DNA of 64,000 nt. Origin: Cucumis sativus (Eukaryota > Streptophyta > Magnoliopsida > Cucurbitales > Cucurbitaceae). Shown one piece after another: positions 49,169 through 60,908 of this stretch (position 1 is its first letter; each line of letters opens with the position of its first letter). The notes beneath the pieces were generated by a model that saw only the letters and a program-made list of their open reading frames with translations, was not told where the DNA came from and searched no databases. The position numbers and the translations under genes were made by a program. The DNA lies in assembly GCF_000004075.3 (NCBI RefSeq), contig NC_026657.2, positions 3,782,001-3,846,000 of the forward strand, given 5' to 3'.

Positions 49169-52100
49169 ATGGCTGTTGAGACTTTTGGAAAAGCTCCAAT
49201 GTTCGATGACGACGATGAGGACAACATGCCCATAGTTTTTAAAAGGACTAGTGCATCTAGGCAAAATCAGTTAGATTCGGAAATTAAGCATTCACAAGCT
49301 CAGAGGTTGAGTAAGTTACCAGGGAGGCAGGGTTCTGATTTATGTTCAACCAATGGGCAAAGCTCTAATAATCAAAAGAGGATGACTTCATTGCCAAAGA
49401 CATCACCCATGAGATCCGAAATAGGAAGTCAGAAAGCATCCAGGTCTTCACCTATCCCGGAACCACTTACTAAATCACTAGGCACTAGTTTGAAAGCTTC
49501 ACATTCTATGGATAGCCGACCAAAAAGTTTGGTAAACGCTGTGGTGAAAGAGGAGAATGTTTCTATAAATCCTAGTCAAGAGAATAGCGACTCTGAAGAC
49601 GATAAACCATTGAGTATTAGATTAAAAGGGAACCCCAACCAGCCCAATAAAGGGCTTGTATCAACAGTACCAAAGAATAAAGTAAAAAAATCATTAGCAG
49701 ATTCTGATGATGAGGTTCCTTTGTCATCAAAATTTCAAATGAAGCATGCTTCAGGGGTATTGGGTAGTAAACAACATGGTTTTGATGAGAAGAAACCATT
49801 GGTTCCAAAAGTTCATCAGAATGGTTCAACTTCAAGGGATAAGCTACAAAAGCCTGCTGTTCTTTCTAGCAAGAGACCTCTTCCTAATGAAGATTCCCAT
49901 TCCCCTTCTCAATTTCCAACAAAAAAGCCAAAGCTTACAGATTCATCTTCGCCTTTGAATAGCAAGCTAGTATCATTGAAAGCAAAACAAGAAGTAGATG
50001 ACGACGACGATGATATTCCTATTTCACAGAGAATGAAGAAGGTGTCTGCAACAGTGAATAAGTCATCAAGTTCTAAGCCAACAATATCAAAAGTTGTTTC
50101 TTCTTCAATCAAGAAAACATTCAAAAAATCCAAGAAGCCAGTCAAGAAATCTAAATATGTTAAGTCCACAAAGTTGCTGCCCAGTGCCGGCGATGGACAG
50201 AAAAAATGGACCACCTTGGTTCACAATGGTGTCATTTTCCCACCTCCATACCAGACACACGGGGTGAAGATGCTTTATAAAGGGAAGCCTGTTGATTTGA
50301 CTCCGCCACAAGAGGAGGTACCCCTTTACCTGACGTGTTGCATGCACATCATGTTTCTTTCATCTTCTTTGTTATCATTATTATTACTACTACTATATTA
50401 GCATGTAACTTATGTCGTGTGCAGTTCATCTTTTTTTTGTATTGTGGTAAATAATTTGGTTGATATGAAAATTTGCTGTTGTCAGGTTGCAACCATGTTT
50501 GCTGTGATGAAGGATACAGATTATATGCTAAAACCAAAATTCAAAGAAAATTTCTGGAATGACTGGCGCAAATTACTTGGGAAAAACCATGTCATTCAAA
50601 ATTTGGATGATTGTGATTTCACCCCTATATATGACTGGTATCAAATGGAAAAGGAGAAGAAGAAACAGATGACTACAGAAGTAAGTTCATAATGTTCCAA
50701 TCTTCCTGGTTGTTTATATATATTTTTTATCTTTATAAGTTTAATGGAAACAATATTCCACATTTCAGCATCTCTCTTCAGTCTCACTTTACTTTTTCAT
50801 TAGCAAATCCAAAGAAGTAAAGATGTCTTCAATGAAAAAGAATGACTGGTTTCATTTCTAAATGTTACTGACTTCTTTTCTGATGGTTTGTTCTTAGGTT
50901 TTTCAAAAATCCATAATTTGTTGTTTTGGTCCTATATTTTTTTAGAGCTTTTGCTTTAATTTCAACTTTTAGCTTTTCTTTTCATGACTTGGTTGTATAG
51001 ATACAATGCGAAGGTGTATTTGAAGGTGCCTTTGTTCCATATTTCTTAATGTGATTCATTTTTGTTACAAGGAAATACGAACTATTTATCATTCAAGACG
51101 TTTTATTTTTGGTGCCTTTGCTCCACTAAATGTCTAACCATAATAGTTATTTCTATTTGATACTCTATTTCAACTTAATTTGTATTCTATTCTAAATATG
51201 GGTGAATTTAATGCACATTTTATGACTGTCCATCTTTAATTGATTAATCTTTAACTTTGTATGAAGCCAACTATGAGCCCCTTTTCAGGGCATTTAATTT
51301 CATTAGTTTTGTTTTCTCATTTCTGGAATTTGTTTGTCCAGGAGAAGAAGGCTGTGAAGGAGGAGAAACTGAAACAAGAGGAGAAGTACATGTGGGCTAT
51401 TCTTGATGGGGTTAAGGAGAAGGTTATTTTCATTTACCTTGCTTGCTTTCTGGAAGAATCTAGTATCGAGGATATTCTTTATTTACTTTGACAACCTTCC
51501 CTCTTAACGATAGTACAGTGTAGTCAATGTTAGAGCACTCAGTGAATGAATGTTGCTCAATTAGGGATATAGTAGTAGACTCATTACATTTTTTGGTTAT
51601 CACTAATCAGCAATTGGCCACAACTTAGGTCCTACAGTCTTTTTTTCTTTTTTATTAATTTCACATGCCGTTCATGAGTTGTAAGGAGTATTGAAATCAA
51701 CCATTGAACCATTCAATTGTACAGTCTAGGGATTTTTTTTTTGATTTCAAATAGTTTGTTTTGAAGTGAGAGAAACTGTATAATGTTGTCTGCTGTTCTC
51801 AAAGCCAAACAAGAAAAATTCCACTTCTAGTGTCAATAAAGTTGTCATAGTTATCTAAATTCAAAAGCTTGGTGATGCACTACTTAGATGCAAGCAATAA
51901 GAGTATTTTCACTGTAAATACCAGCTTAGAGGACTGTTGACTTGTGGTAATACTTGATTAACTACGTTACTCATGTGTTATATACTTGTTTACACTTTGT
52001 TATGTCTGCTTCATTCTAAATTACTAAGTTCATGTCAGAGTTGCTATTGGTACCATGTACTTTGTAAGTTCATCTCCACAATCGATTTTATCTGCGATCT

Positions 52101-55100
52101 TATCCATTGAATTGTTCCACCGGGGCATTTACACATTTCTTTTTGTTCTTATATGGATCTCAGGTTGGAAACTTTAGAGTTGAGCCGCCTGGATTGTTCA
52201 GAGGCCGTGGAGAACATCCAAAGGTACCATATTTAGAATTTGAATTCAGAAGGTTACAAATTTACTGGCGTATTTGTTTTGGTATTTGGATGTTCATATT
52301 TTACCCTTATGTGGAGATTTGTTACTTCATTCAGTTTTTAAAGTTTGGTTGTCTTTACAGATGGGGAAATTGAAAAGGCGCATTTGCCCCAGTGACATCA
52401 CAATTAATATTGGAAAAGGTGCTCCGATCCCTGAGTGTCCTATACCTGGTGAAAGGTTTGATTCTTCTTTACACCACCAGAAATAAGTTCAATTTAAAAT
52501 ATTGCAAAATAAGGGGCTTTGTGTTTCTAAAATCCACGAGATACATACCTAAACTGTTTCAGAATTTCTCAGTTGTTTCATTTTCATTAAATTCTGGTTT
52601 TTCAACAGGTGGAAGGAAGTGAGACATGACAATACGGTCACATGGTTGGCTTTCTGGAATGATCCAATAAATCAAAAAGAATTCAAGTATGTGTTTCTGG
52701 CTGCTAGTAGTTCGCTGAAAGGCCAGAGTGACAAAGAGAAATATGAGAAAGCAAGGATGCTCAAGGTATGCCAATCATTATAATTTTACAATTGTTTGTT
52801 GAAGTTGCAGTGTGGAATCATCACGTCTGTTGAACCATTACTGTTTTGTGTAGGACTACATAAAAAACATAAGGAATGCGTATACAAAGGATTTTACGAG
52901 CAAAGATCCTACACGGAGACAAATTGCAGTTGCTACTTATCTCATAGATAAATTGGCTCTCAGGGCTGGGAATGAGAAAGTAATGTCATCTAGCCTATTT
53001 ATGTTTCCCATGGCTGCTTTATTTTATTCTTTTCAACAATTTTAATTTGGAAATCTTACAAAGTTGTTGATCATTATTGCAGGATGACGATGAAGCTGAT
53101 ACAGTTGGCTGCTGTACACTGAAAGTAGAGAATGTCAAAGCAGTGCCCCCAAATCTTTTGGAGGTAAATTTTAAGCTTATTGAAATAAAAGCTTGAGAGT
53201 TGAGACTTGAGAGATGTGCTGTTTTTAACGCCCACAAGAGATGACCAGTTGGTTCTTTATTTCAGTTCAACTTTCTCGGTAAAGATTCAATCAGGTATGA
53301 AAATACTGTTGAGGTCGAGCTCCCTGTTTTCAAAGCAATCACACAATTTCAAAGCGGTGCGCTTGTTTATCTGTTTGTTTTTCTTTATCCCTTCATTTCA
53401 TTTGATGGCATTGCTGAGGCTGTAGAGTCGTGTTTTTACTTGCTTCAGGAAAAAGTGGGACCGATGATCTTTTTGACAAGCTGGATACGAGTAAATTGAA
53501 TGCACATCTGAAGGATCTCATGCCTGGCCTCACTGCAAAAGTGTTTCGTACATATAATGCTTCTATCACACTTGATGATATGGTAAATATACTTGGAGCA
53601 TCAGTTTTTCACCTATCCATAATTTGTTGTGGGGGACTCGTGAATTCAATGTTTGTTGTAATCTTCGAGGGTAAACAAAGCTATCCTTTTCAAAATAACT
53701 CTAGCAGGATGTTTGATTCTTAGGCATGGGTCTATTGGGTGCGGTTTCACAATCCCATTCTTTGTAATCCTAATATGAGATACTCTAATCTTATTCCCAG
53801 GCTTTCCTTCCTAGCAAATCAAAATTTTCTTATTCTCATAAACCAAACACTACTTCCTTCAGTCTTCACTTATCCATCTAGCCTCCAAACTCAGTTAATT
53901 GGGCGTGGGCCTTTTCGATTGGGACCCCCTTCTACACTGGATGTGTGGTTTTTTGTTTTTTTAATATTGTTTTTGTAATTCTCAATTATCTACACTCAAA
54001 ACTCACATAATTGGGCGTGGACACAGATAAGTTAGTTTTATTCTTTTGGATTGGGACTTGCATGGATGAAGAAGAGCAGTTTAATGGTTGTCTTGCATGG
54101 AATTTTAACAGATGTACTTAGGTCTAGTTGATCTAGGTTAAGTTCATAGAAATTATTACGCTTGTTTCCCAAGGCATTCTGCTATTTTTGTGATATTCAT
54201 TTTCTTTCCATCCATTTAATAAGATTATTTACGACATTTTCCATGATAGTTGAATAGAGGAACCAAAAATGGAGAGGTTTCAGAAAAGATCGTCACATAC
54301 CAGCACGCAAACAAGGAGGTAAATTTGCTTCTCTTCAGGGTTTTACTAGTCTAATATCACGCCATTTGACATTGACCAATTTTTCTATGAACTACAGGTT
54401 GCAATTATTTGTAATCACCAGCGGACTGTTTCAAAATCACACGGGGCACAAATGACAAGATTGAATGAGAAAATCTCTGAGCTCAGGGTAATAACCATAT
54501 TTTTCTCACGATCCACGTCCACCTTGGTTAAATGATGCTGCCAATTCACTTTGTGGTTCCAGTGCATTTAGTTTCTCCATCATTTGTTGTGCAGGACATT
54601 CTGAAAGAGCTGAAAATTGATTTAGATAGAGCAAAGAAAGGAAAGCCCCCTTTAAAAGGTTCTGATGGAAAGCAAAAGAGGAACTTGACCCCGGAAGCGT
54701 AAACTTCTTCATTGACTTAAAAAAGTTACATTAATATATTAATTTGTAGTGCTTAATTAACTTTTAGGAACTCATGTTACAGGTTAGAGAAGAAAATATC
54801 CCAAACGAATGCAAAGATCGAGAAGATAGAGCGGGATATGAAGACTAAAGAGGATTTGAAAACCGTGGCGTTAGGCACATCAAAGATTAACTACCTTGAT
54901 CCTCGGATCACAGTCGCATGGTGTAAACGTCATGAAGTCCCAATTGAAAAGGTGAGTATAATTTTGTAACATTAATGATACACACGGCAAAACATTTTGA
55001 ATCAAACTGTCTATATCTTGTTTTCTTATGGAGTTCAAGAATTTCCTTCTCATTTTTGTTCTTCACAATCACAACCTACTCCCACAGATATTCAACAAAT

Positions 55101-55156
55101 CTCTTCTAGCAAAGTTTGCTTGGGCAATGGACGTCGATCCCGACTTCAGATTCTGA
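49169..55156 (+). CDS. TOP1: DNA topoisomerase I (type IB), 889 aa, 15 coding exons
   Basis: Nuclear enzyme that relaxes supercoils via a transient 3'-phosphotyrosine. Exons: 49169-50317, 50486-50680, 51342-51422, 52164-52223, 52361-52455, 52609-52765, 52854-52979, 53083-53163, 53266-53356, 53449-53582, 54250-54318, 54398-54487, 54595-54698, 54783-54951, 55088-55156; all GT-AG and in phase. Exon 1 encodes the lysine- and acid-rich N-terminal domain with nuclear-localisation-like KR clusters. The conserved core starts at [17 protein letters not shown]. Catalytic residues by comparison with human enzyme: Arg in LALRAGNEK, Lys in GKDSIRY, Arg in FRTYNAS, His in CNHQR, and Tyr848 in INYLDPR. A leader intron (48599-49161) probably precedes the ATG exon. 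Length is close to Arabidopsis TOP1alpha. Confidence 0.96.
53600..54249. other. Long TOP1 intron 10
   Basis: Longer than most neighbouring introns (about 670 bp). It has two related phrases, TTGGGCGTGGGCC and TTGGGCGTGGACA, about 130 bp apart, possibly part of an unassigned repeat insertion. No ORF of note. Confidence 0.4.
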
Positions 55157-55540
55157 TTGTTGTTTATATTCTCGGCGGTCTCAAACACCAAATCATCCTT
55201 CGCCTCGGCTCGACCCTGAAAGAAAATAAGGAAAAAAAGAATTGAAGAGATGGAGTAGGAAAAATTGAACTGTACTATTTTGCATTACATTCAATTTTTT
55301 CTTTTTAATCCTTTAGTTGAAGAGGAAAGTCCCATGATGTATGTTTATCTAATCTCTAATTATATTTGGGGTAAAAATGGCTCAATTCTGACACTCCCCC
55401 ATCCCCTTCCCCCACAAAGCTGTGTTGTGAAAACATTTGATTATTCAAAGCTTTCAAACAGCCCTTATACTAATTGTTGAACATTTAACACACCTTTATA
55501 AATTTGATGATTATACCTTGCCTCTGTTCAAACTTACTGT

Positions 55541-55570
55541 TTTCTTTCTTTCTTTCTTTCTTTCTTTCTT
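55541..55570. repeat. (TTTC)n microsatellite
   Basis: About seven perfect TTTC units. Confidence 0.9.
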
Positions 55571-56241
55571 GTTTTTTGGATTTCATTCACTCTCATGATT
55601 TGTATTAACTGATGAGTTAGTGGATAAAATATTTTGAATCAGTTTCAACTTTAGAATTTGAAGTGCACATTTGAAAATGTAGGGTTACTGTTCTAAAAGA
55701 TAATGAGGTAAATATGTTATGAAATTTGTACATGTCATAATTCTCCAGATTTATAGTTTCTATTTCATTTGCAAAGTTTTGTTCTTTGAAATCATGCTCA
55801 ATTTCTTTTACCAATTGTTCTAATGGCTCACCAATCATTGGTGCATCTAATGACAATTAACGGGCTAAACTAACAATTACTCCTAAAAATATAAAAAGAC
55901 CCCATCTATGTCCAAATATTTATCCAAGTGTTAATAATAGAAACTCGTGGTAGACTTTTGCAAAAAAGAGAAACCCTATGCACACATGGATGAAGGTATA
56001 ACTATCATGAATTTGTACTTTCAGGATTGTTAATCTCTCTCAATAACTAATTAATAGGCCGATAAAAGGTGAGTAGAATAATCAAATATATAAGAAGAAA
56101 AATATTTTCAATTTGGAATAATAAAAAGAACAAATTCCAATTTGCCCTTATTATAAAGATGTCAAAATGAAATTATATTTTAGAAACGTGTATTCCCTTT
56201 TCTTCCACGGTACACTATGGCCGTCCAAGTGGAGATAATAT

Positions 56242-56244
<3 letters not shown>

Positions 56245-56280
<36 letters not shown>
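56245..56280. repeat. (AT)18 microsatellite
   Basis: Uninterrupted AT run about 120 bp upstream of the presumed SYP5 leader. A second short one lies at 56298-56309. Likely polymorphic. Confidence 0.92.
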
Positions 56281-56282
<2 letters not shown>

Positions 56283-57218
56283 TTAACTAAAAAGTGTATA
56301 TATATATTTTTAATGAAATAACTAACCCATAATCGACGCAAGCCAACGAAACGGGATGACGCAAAAGGGGGAAAACGACGTAGTTTTAATGGAGTTTCCC
56401 CTGCCATTCCCGTTCCGTTTTACGAAGACGTCAACGAAGGGAGTTTGACTACCGCTCTCGCCGTGGTCAATACGACATTGATCAAAATTCAACTCAAATT
56501 AGACTTCAATTCCTCCTCCCACAAGGTAAATTCACTGTTCTTAGGATTTTTGCTTCCTTTCGCCTTCTATTCTACTTTGATTTTGGACTTCAATTTTCTG
56601 GAATTTGCCCGACATTGCATTGGATTGGGTTTCTCTGATCAGAATTGTAGATTATTTTGATTGATTTTTGTTCGGTTTTTCTTTTGGTAAGATGAATGAG
56701 AGAAGTAGAATTGTTCATCTGATTATGTCATATGGTTAGTTGTCATCATTTTCCGTTGTATTTTCTTCCCATTTTTATTTTTTAATATTTGTGGTCGATG
56801 GTTATTATAAATTGGCTATACTCATACTCATGTTGATATTATGAATTTTGAATATTTGATCATGTCATTTGGAAATTTTTAACTCACTCACCATTGGTTA
56901 GCTTAATGGTCAATAATGACTGATGTAACTTGTTAAGTAATAAAGAGCTTGATGAGATTGAGTTTAAATCAAGGCGTTCATCTGAAAAAATATCATAATG
57001 TGGACTAGGGTTTTAGGATTAGGTTAAGGACATGCAAACTCGCTTTGATTCTCTCTAATTTAAAGAAAAAATTTGTGAAAAAACATTTAGCTGCTTGTTT
57101 TTGGACAGATCATAGTTTATACCTTGAACATTGATTTTAGGAGTATTTGTTAGTCTAACTAATGGAGATGATAAGAGTTCATTTTACTGTTATTAATGTG
57201 TTTCTGCTTGTTAGGTTG

Positions 57219-59585
57219 ATGATGGCACCTTCTGATTTATGGATAAAGGAATATAATGAAGCTTCTAAGCTTGGTGATGATATCAATGGCATGATTTCTG
57301 AAAGGAGTTCCTTTCCTGCAACTGGACCGGAATCCCAACGTCATGCTTCGGCCATTCGGAGGAAGATCACAATTTTGGGGACTAAAGTTGATGGCTTACA
57401 GTCCCTTTTGTTGAAACTTCCTGTAAAGCAGCCCCTGTATGTTGTATCTTAGATTGAATTTAGCGAAATTCTTATTTGCATAGTGCTATAATAATGTTAT
57501 AGCGTGTTGGTTTGGCTTCTGTTTTTGTCATGCATATACTCCTTTGAATTAAACGTTGAGTATAATTATTCATATGAAGTCTAACCTTGGGATTTAGATG
57601 ATTTTCCGTGTTCTAGAGGAATGAGTAGTTGAGAATGATATATACACAAATTAATTTCAGTGATAGTTTTTAGTTAGACTAGTTCATTATTAGACCAAGT
57701 ACATTTTTGGTTTTGAGGTATGAGTTCAGTGTCTATCCCTGAGACATCAAAAGAAACATTGGTTTTGAGATTTGGAAGATGGAGCTATAAATGACGCAAA
57801 ATAACATTATATCTTTGAGGGGAAATTTTTAAATGATGTGGTGGCTTTTATTTATATTTGTACTTTTTATTAGTTTTAGTTCACGTGCCTTTCTCTCTCT
57901 CTTCTCCTTCTCCATCTTCAGTGAATTTCCATTGCCAAACTCCCAGTTGCCTCCACAAGAAATACCATTGCTCTCCTTCCTCATCACTACTACATCATAG
58001 TATGAGAGTTACTAAGGGGAGGGGAGTAAGACGAGGGAGTTCTTTCCAGATTTGTCCTTTGACTTTGATTCATGCTTCAACAAAAACACGAAAACTATTT
58101 TTCGAACCTCAAGAGCGAAAGAAACACAAAGCCAAAATCTTTTGGGACCAAAATTGAATTTATTTTCTCTGAATTGTTATATAATTTTGAACCATAATTC
58201 TAATTCCTAAGTCCAAGTTTCGTCATTTCTTGTGGTATGCAGGTCTGAAAAGGAGATAAATCGACGTAAAGACATGCTTGTTCAGATGAGATCAAAAGTA
58301 AAGCAGATGGCCTCAACGTTGAACATGTCAAACTTTGCTAACCGAGACAGTTTACTTGGCCCAGAGATGAAATCGGCAGATGTAATGAGCAAGACAGCTG
58401 AACTAGACAATCAAGGACTTGTTGGTTTTCAAAGAAAAATCATGAAGGGTAAGTTTGTTGGACAACTCTAGTCTCACAATTTTTATATACTTCCCTTTTG
58501 GGTCGTCCCTGATATGATTTTGAAACAGAGCAAGATGAAGGTCTTGAAAAGCTGGAGGAGACTATTACAAGTACAAAACATATTGCATTAGCAGTCAATG
58601 AAGAACTCAGTCTTCACACTCGCCTAATTGTATGATTTCTTGTTTGCTTTATGCATTATGTAATACTTCATTCTGTGTCAGCTAGATTTGGTTTTACATG
58701 TCATCTAATTGTCCTTTTCTCTACAGGATGACTTGGATCAACATGTTGATGTTACAGACTCTCAATTAGCGGTAAAATCCTTATCTACTATTCTTTGTTG
58801 GCTATAGATCTCTTTAGGATGTAGAGGTAAATCCTCACTAGTCGAAGTTAAATGTAGTAATATTCATGTAAGTGATGCCTCTTTAACAACAATGACAAGA
58901 AAATTTGATTAATTGGTATGGGCATGCTACGTTGAACACGAAACTGACTGTTATAAAAGAATATTCAACTGAAGAAACCTGATGATCATTTGTGCCCGAG
59001 GATTTTGAGATAGTGTGAGATAAAAGGTAAACCAAACTACAAGATAAACCGGTATATAGACCCCTTCCCTTTCTTGAGATCTCCCTCAAGTCCTAAATCA
59101 CTCACTGAAATGTTGTTTGCTTTCTTCCTTCTATTAACATTTGTTACATGTTGATCTCAAAGAAGCCAATATCTTGGAAGGATCTGTGCATTTCCATATT
59201 TCCATAATAACATGATATTATCTAACTTTATAAGCTCTCCTTACATGGTTTTACTTTAAGATGTTATCCCAAAGACTCAGTACCTACAGAGATTATTGTT
59301 CTTACTAGCTGTATATATACACATTTGTACACACACACATATCAAGGTTGTTCCAGACCTCTAGTGAACGCGAGACTATGTATGATTTCATAACAATCTT
59401 CACATCAAATCAAAGATAAACAAGCATTAAATTTATTCAAATTATCTGTGCAGAGGGTGCAGAAGAGGTTGGGTATAATGAACAAGCGAGCAAAGGGGAG
59501 CTGCTCTTGCTTTGGAATGCTTCTGTCTGTGGTTGGTATTGTGGTTCTTATCACTGTCATATGGCTGCTCGTCCAATACTTGTAA
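57219..59585 (+). CDS. Syntaxin of plants 5 type Qc-SNARE (SYP51/52-like), 233 aa
   Basis: Tail-anchored SNARE that takes part in fusion at the trans-Golgi, prevacuolar compartment and vacuole. Exons: 57219-57436, 58243-58448, 58529-58629, 58727-58771, 59454-59585; 702 bp. A non-coding first exon ends at 56525 (CCCACAAG|GTAAAT); the second exon begins at 57215. Two adjacent ATGs (57219, 57222); the second gives MAPSDLWIKEYNEA. Order: N-terminal helical region (AIRRKITILGTKV), SNARE motif around 143-200 (EQDEGLEKLEETI, TRLIDDLD), then a Cys-rich GSCSCFG and a C-terminal membrane anchor (SVVGIVVLITVIWLLVQYL). Length equals Arabidopsis SYP52. The residue that aligns with the zero-layer Gln of syntaxin-6-type Qc-SNAREs is His171. 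Confidence 0.95.
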
Positions 59586-60581
59586 ATGTTAAACAATCAT
59601 ATGGGTATATAAGATTTTTCACTTTATGATTAATATCAAATGCAGAACTGTCCAGTTATATTAGCTTGTATTATGCTTCATTTCTGTCTTGTGGAATGGG
59701 AATTCATTTAAACGAGGGAGAAAAAAAAACTTGAATGGTAGTTAAATCTTAAAAAAGGAATTCATATAGGTTAGTAGAGTTATTAAAATTCAATGAAAGC
59801 ATGAAAAGTTTTTGTTCTACGTTTTTTTATAAATTTTTTTAAAAAGTAACTGTACGTAGATTTTGTTGTGTGTTATTCTGTTTTGGGCCAACCCTTTTCT
59901 TGGTCCATCTTGGTCTTTAGCTACCACCTTCAGCCTGCATTACAATGGTTATTCTTGACTTTGTTGTTCTTAACAAGTTTATTAAAGGAATGTTTAATCT
60001 TAATCAACTTTATTAGAAACGAGGACTCATAAGTCATAATTGGAAGAAAACTGGATTTTATTTTATTTTTAATTTTGAAAAAACAAGACATTTCTTTAAT
60101 TAAATGTATAAACTCAACCGGACAATATGACCATCAATTTGAGTTTGAGGTTTGATTTTTTTGTCACTCATTAAAAAAAGAAATCTTGTAAGGCACAAAC
60201 TCGAATTTTTTTTGTGAAATATTTAAAAGAAATGTCTTTTATAACATTTTGAAAAGTGATAGTTTTGGTCACTTTGTTTTTAAGAGAAAAAAATGGTAAT
60301 TCAAAAAGTTCAAAGTATATTAAAATAAATGTTTTAAAAGTATTAAAACCAAAATGAATAAAAAGTTTAAATTACAGATGGCAATATAAAACAAAAATGA
60401 GTCAAAAGTTTAAATTAAAAATACAAATATGAAACAAAAACAAAACAAACTAAAAAAAAAATATAAAGCATACATTGTTTAAAATTTTAAATTACGAATT
60501 TGATTCATATAATTTTTAAAAAATAAAATTTAATTTTTATAATTGAACCAAAACTATTTATAGTAATGACTAATGATTTTC
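59586..60581. other. Intergenic between SYP5 and TAF6
   Basis: SYP5 3' UTR to about 59720, then AT-rich sequence without genes and the TAF6 promoter at the right edge. Confidence 0.55.
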
Positions 60582-60675
60582 ATGGCGTTCAACGGACCCA
60601 ACCGGCCAGCCTCTGAACCGGAGAACGACCGGCCGGTGCTTTCCGCCATTGCTGCTAACCTTCTCCTCCTTTCAG
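60582..60675 (+). other. Leader exon of TAF6 with a candidate uORF
   Basis: GC-rich stretch starting ATGGCGTTCAACGG and ending at a donor TTCAG|GTGCGT. Spliced to the acceptor at 60891 it gives a 33-codon ORF (MAFNGPNRPASEP... ending L-S-D-T-stop), closing about 10 nt before the TAF6 ATG. It may be a leader uORF; the alternative is that transcription starts downstream of this ATG. Exon start is unknown. Confidence 0.4.
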
Positions 60676-60908
60676 GTGCGTTCAATCCCCTCATTGTTAA
60701 ACCCTAAATTCGTAGAATTTACTCTCTCTATGAGCTTTCTGCAACTTCCTTTTTCTCGAGTTCATTGCTTCTTGTTCATGACCTAACAATTTGTAAGTCT
60801 TCTGTCGAATGCAAAGGTATATGCTACTTTAGTAGAATTTGTACCTATTAGGGAAATTGTACAAAACCAACACCAACACCTACACCTACAGATACATAGT
60901 TCGATAAT

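Larger units (their letters stand above)
55157..56390. other. Intergenic between TOP1 and SYP5
   Basis: TOP1 3' UTR at the left and SYP5 promoter at the right. No gene in between. Contains two microsatellites listed separately. Confidence 0.55.

Noticed and set aside
57858-58157. 99-codon frame between SYP5 exons
   Set aside because: Lies wholly inside an intron; composition and lack of homology argue against a gene.
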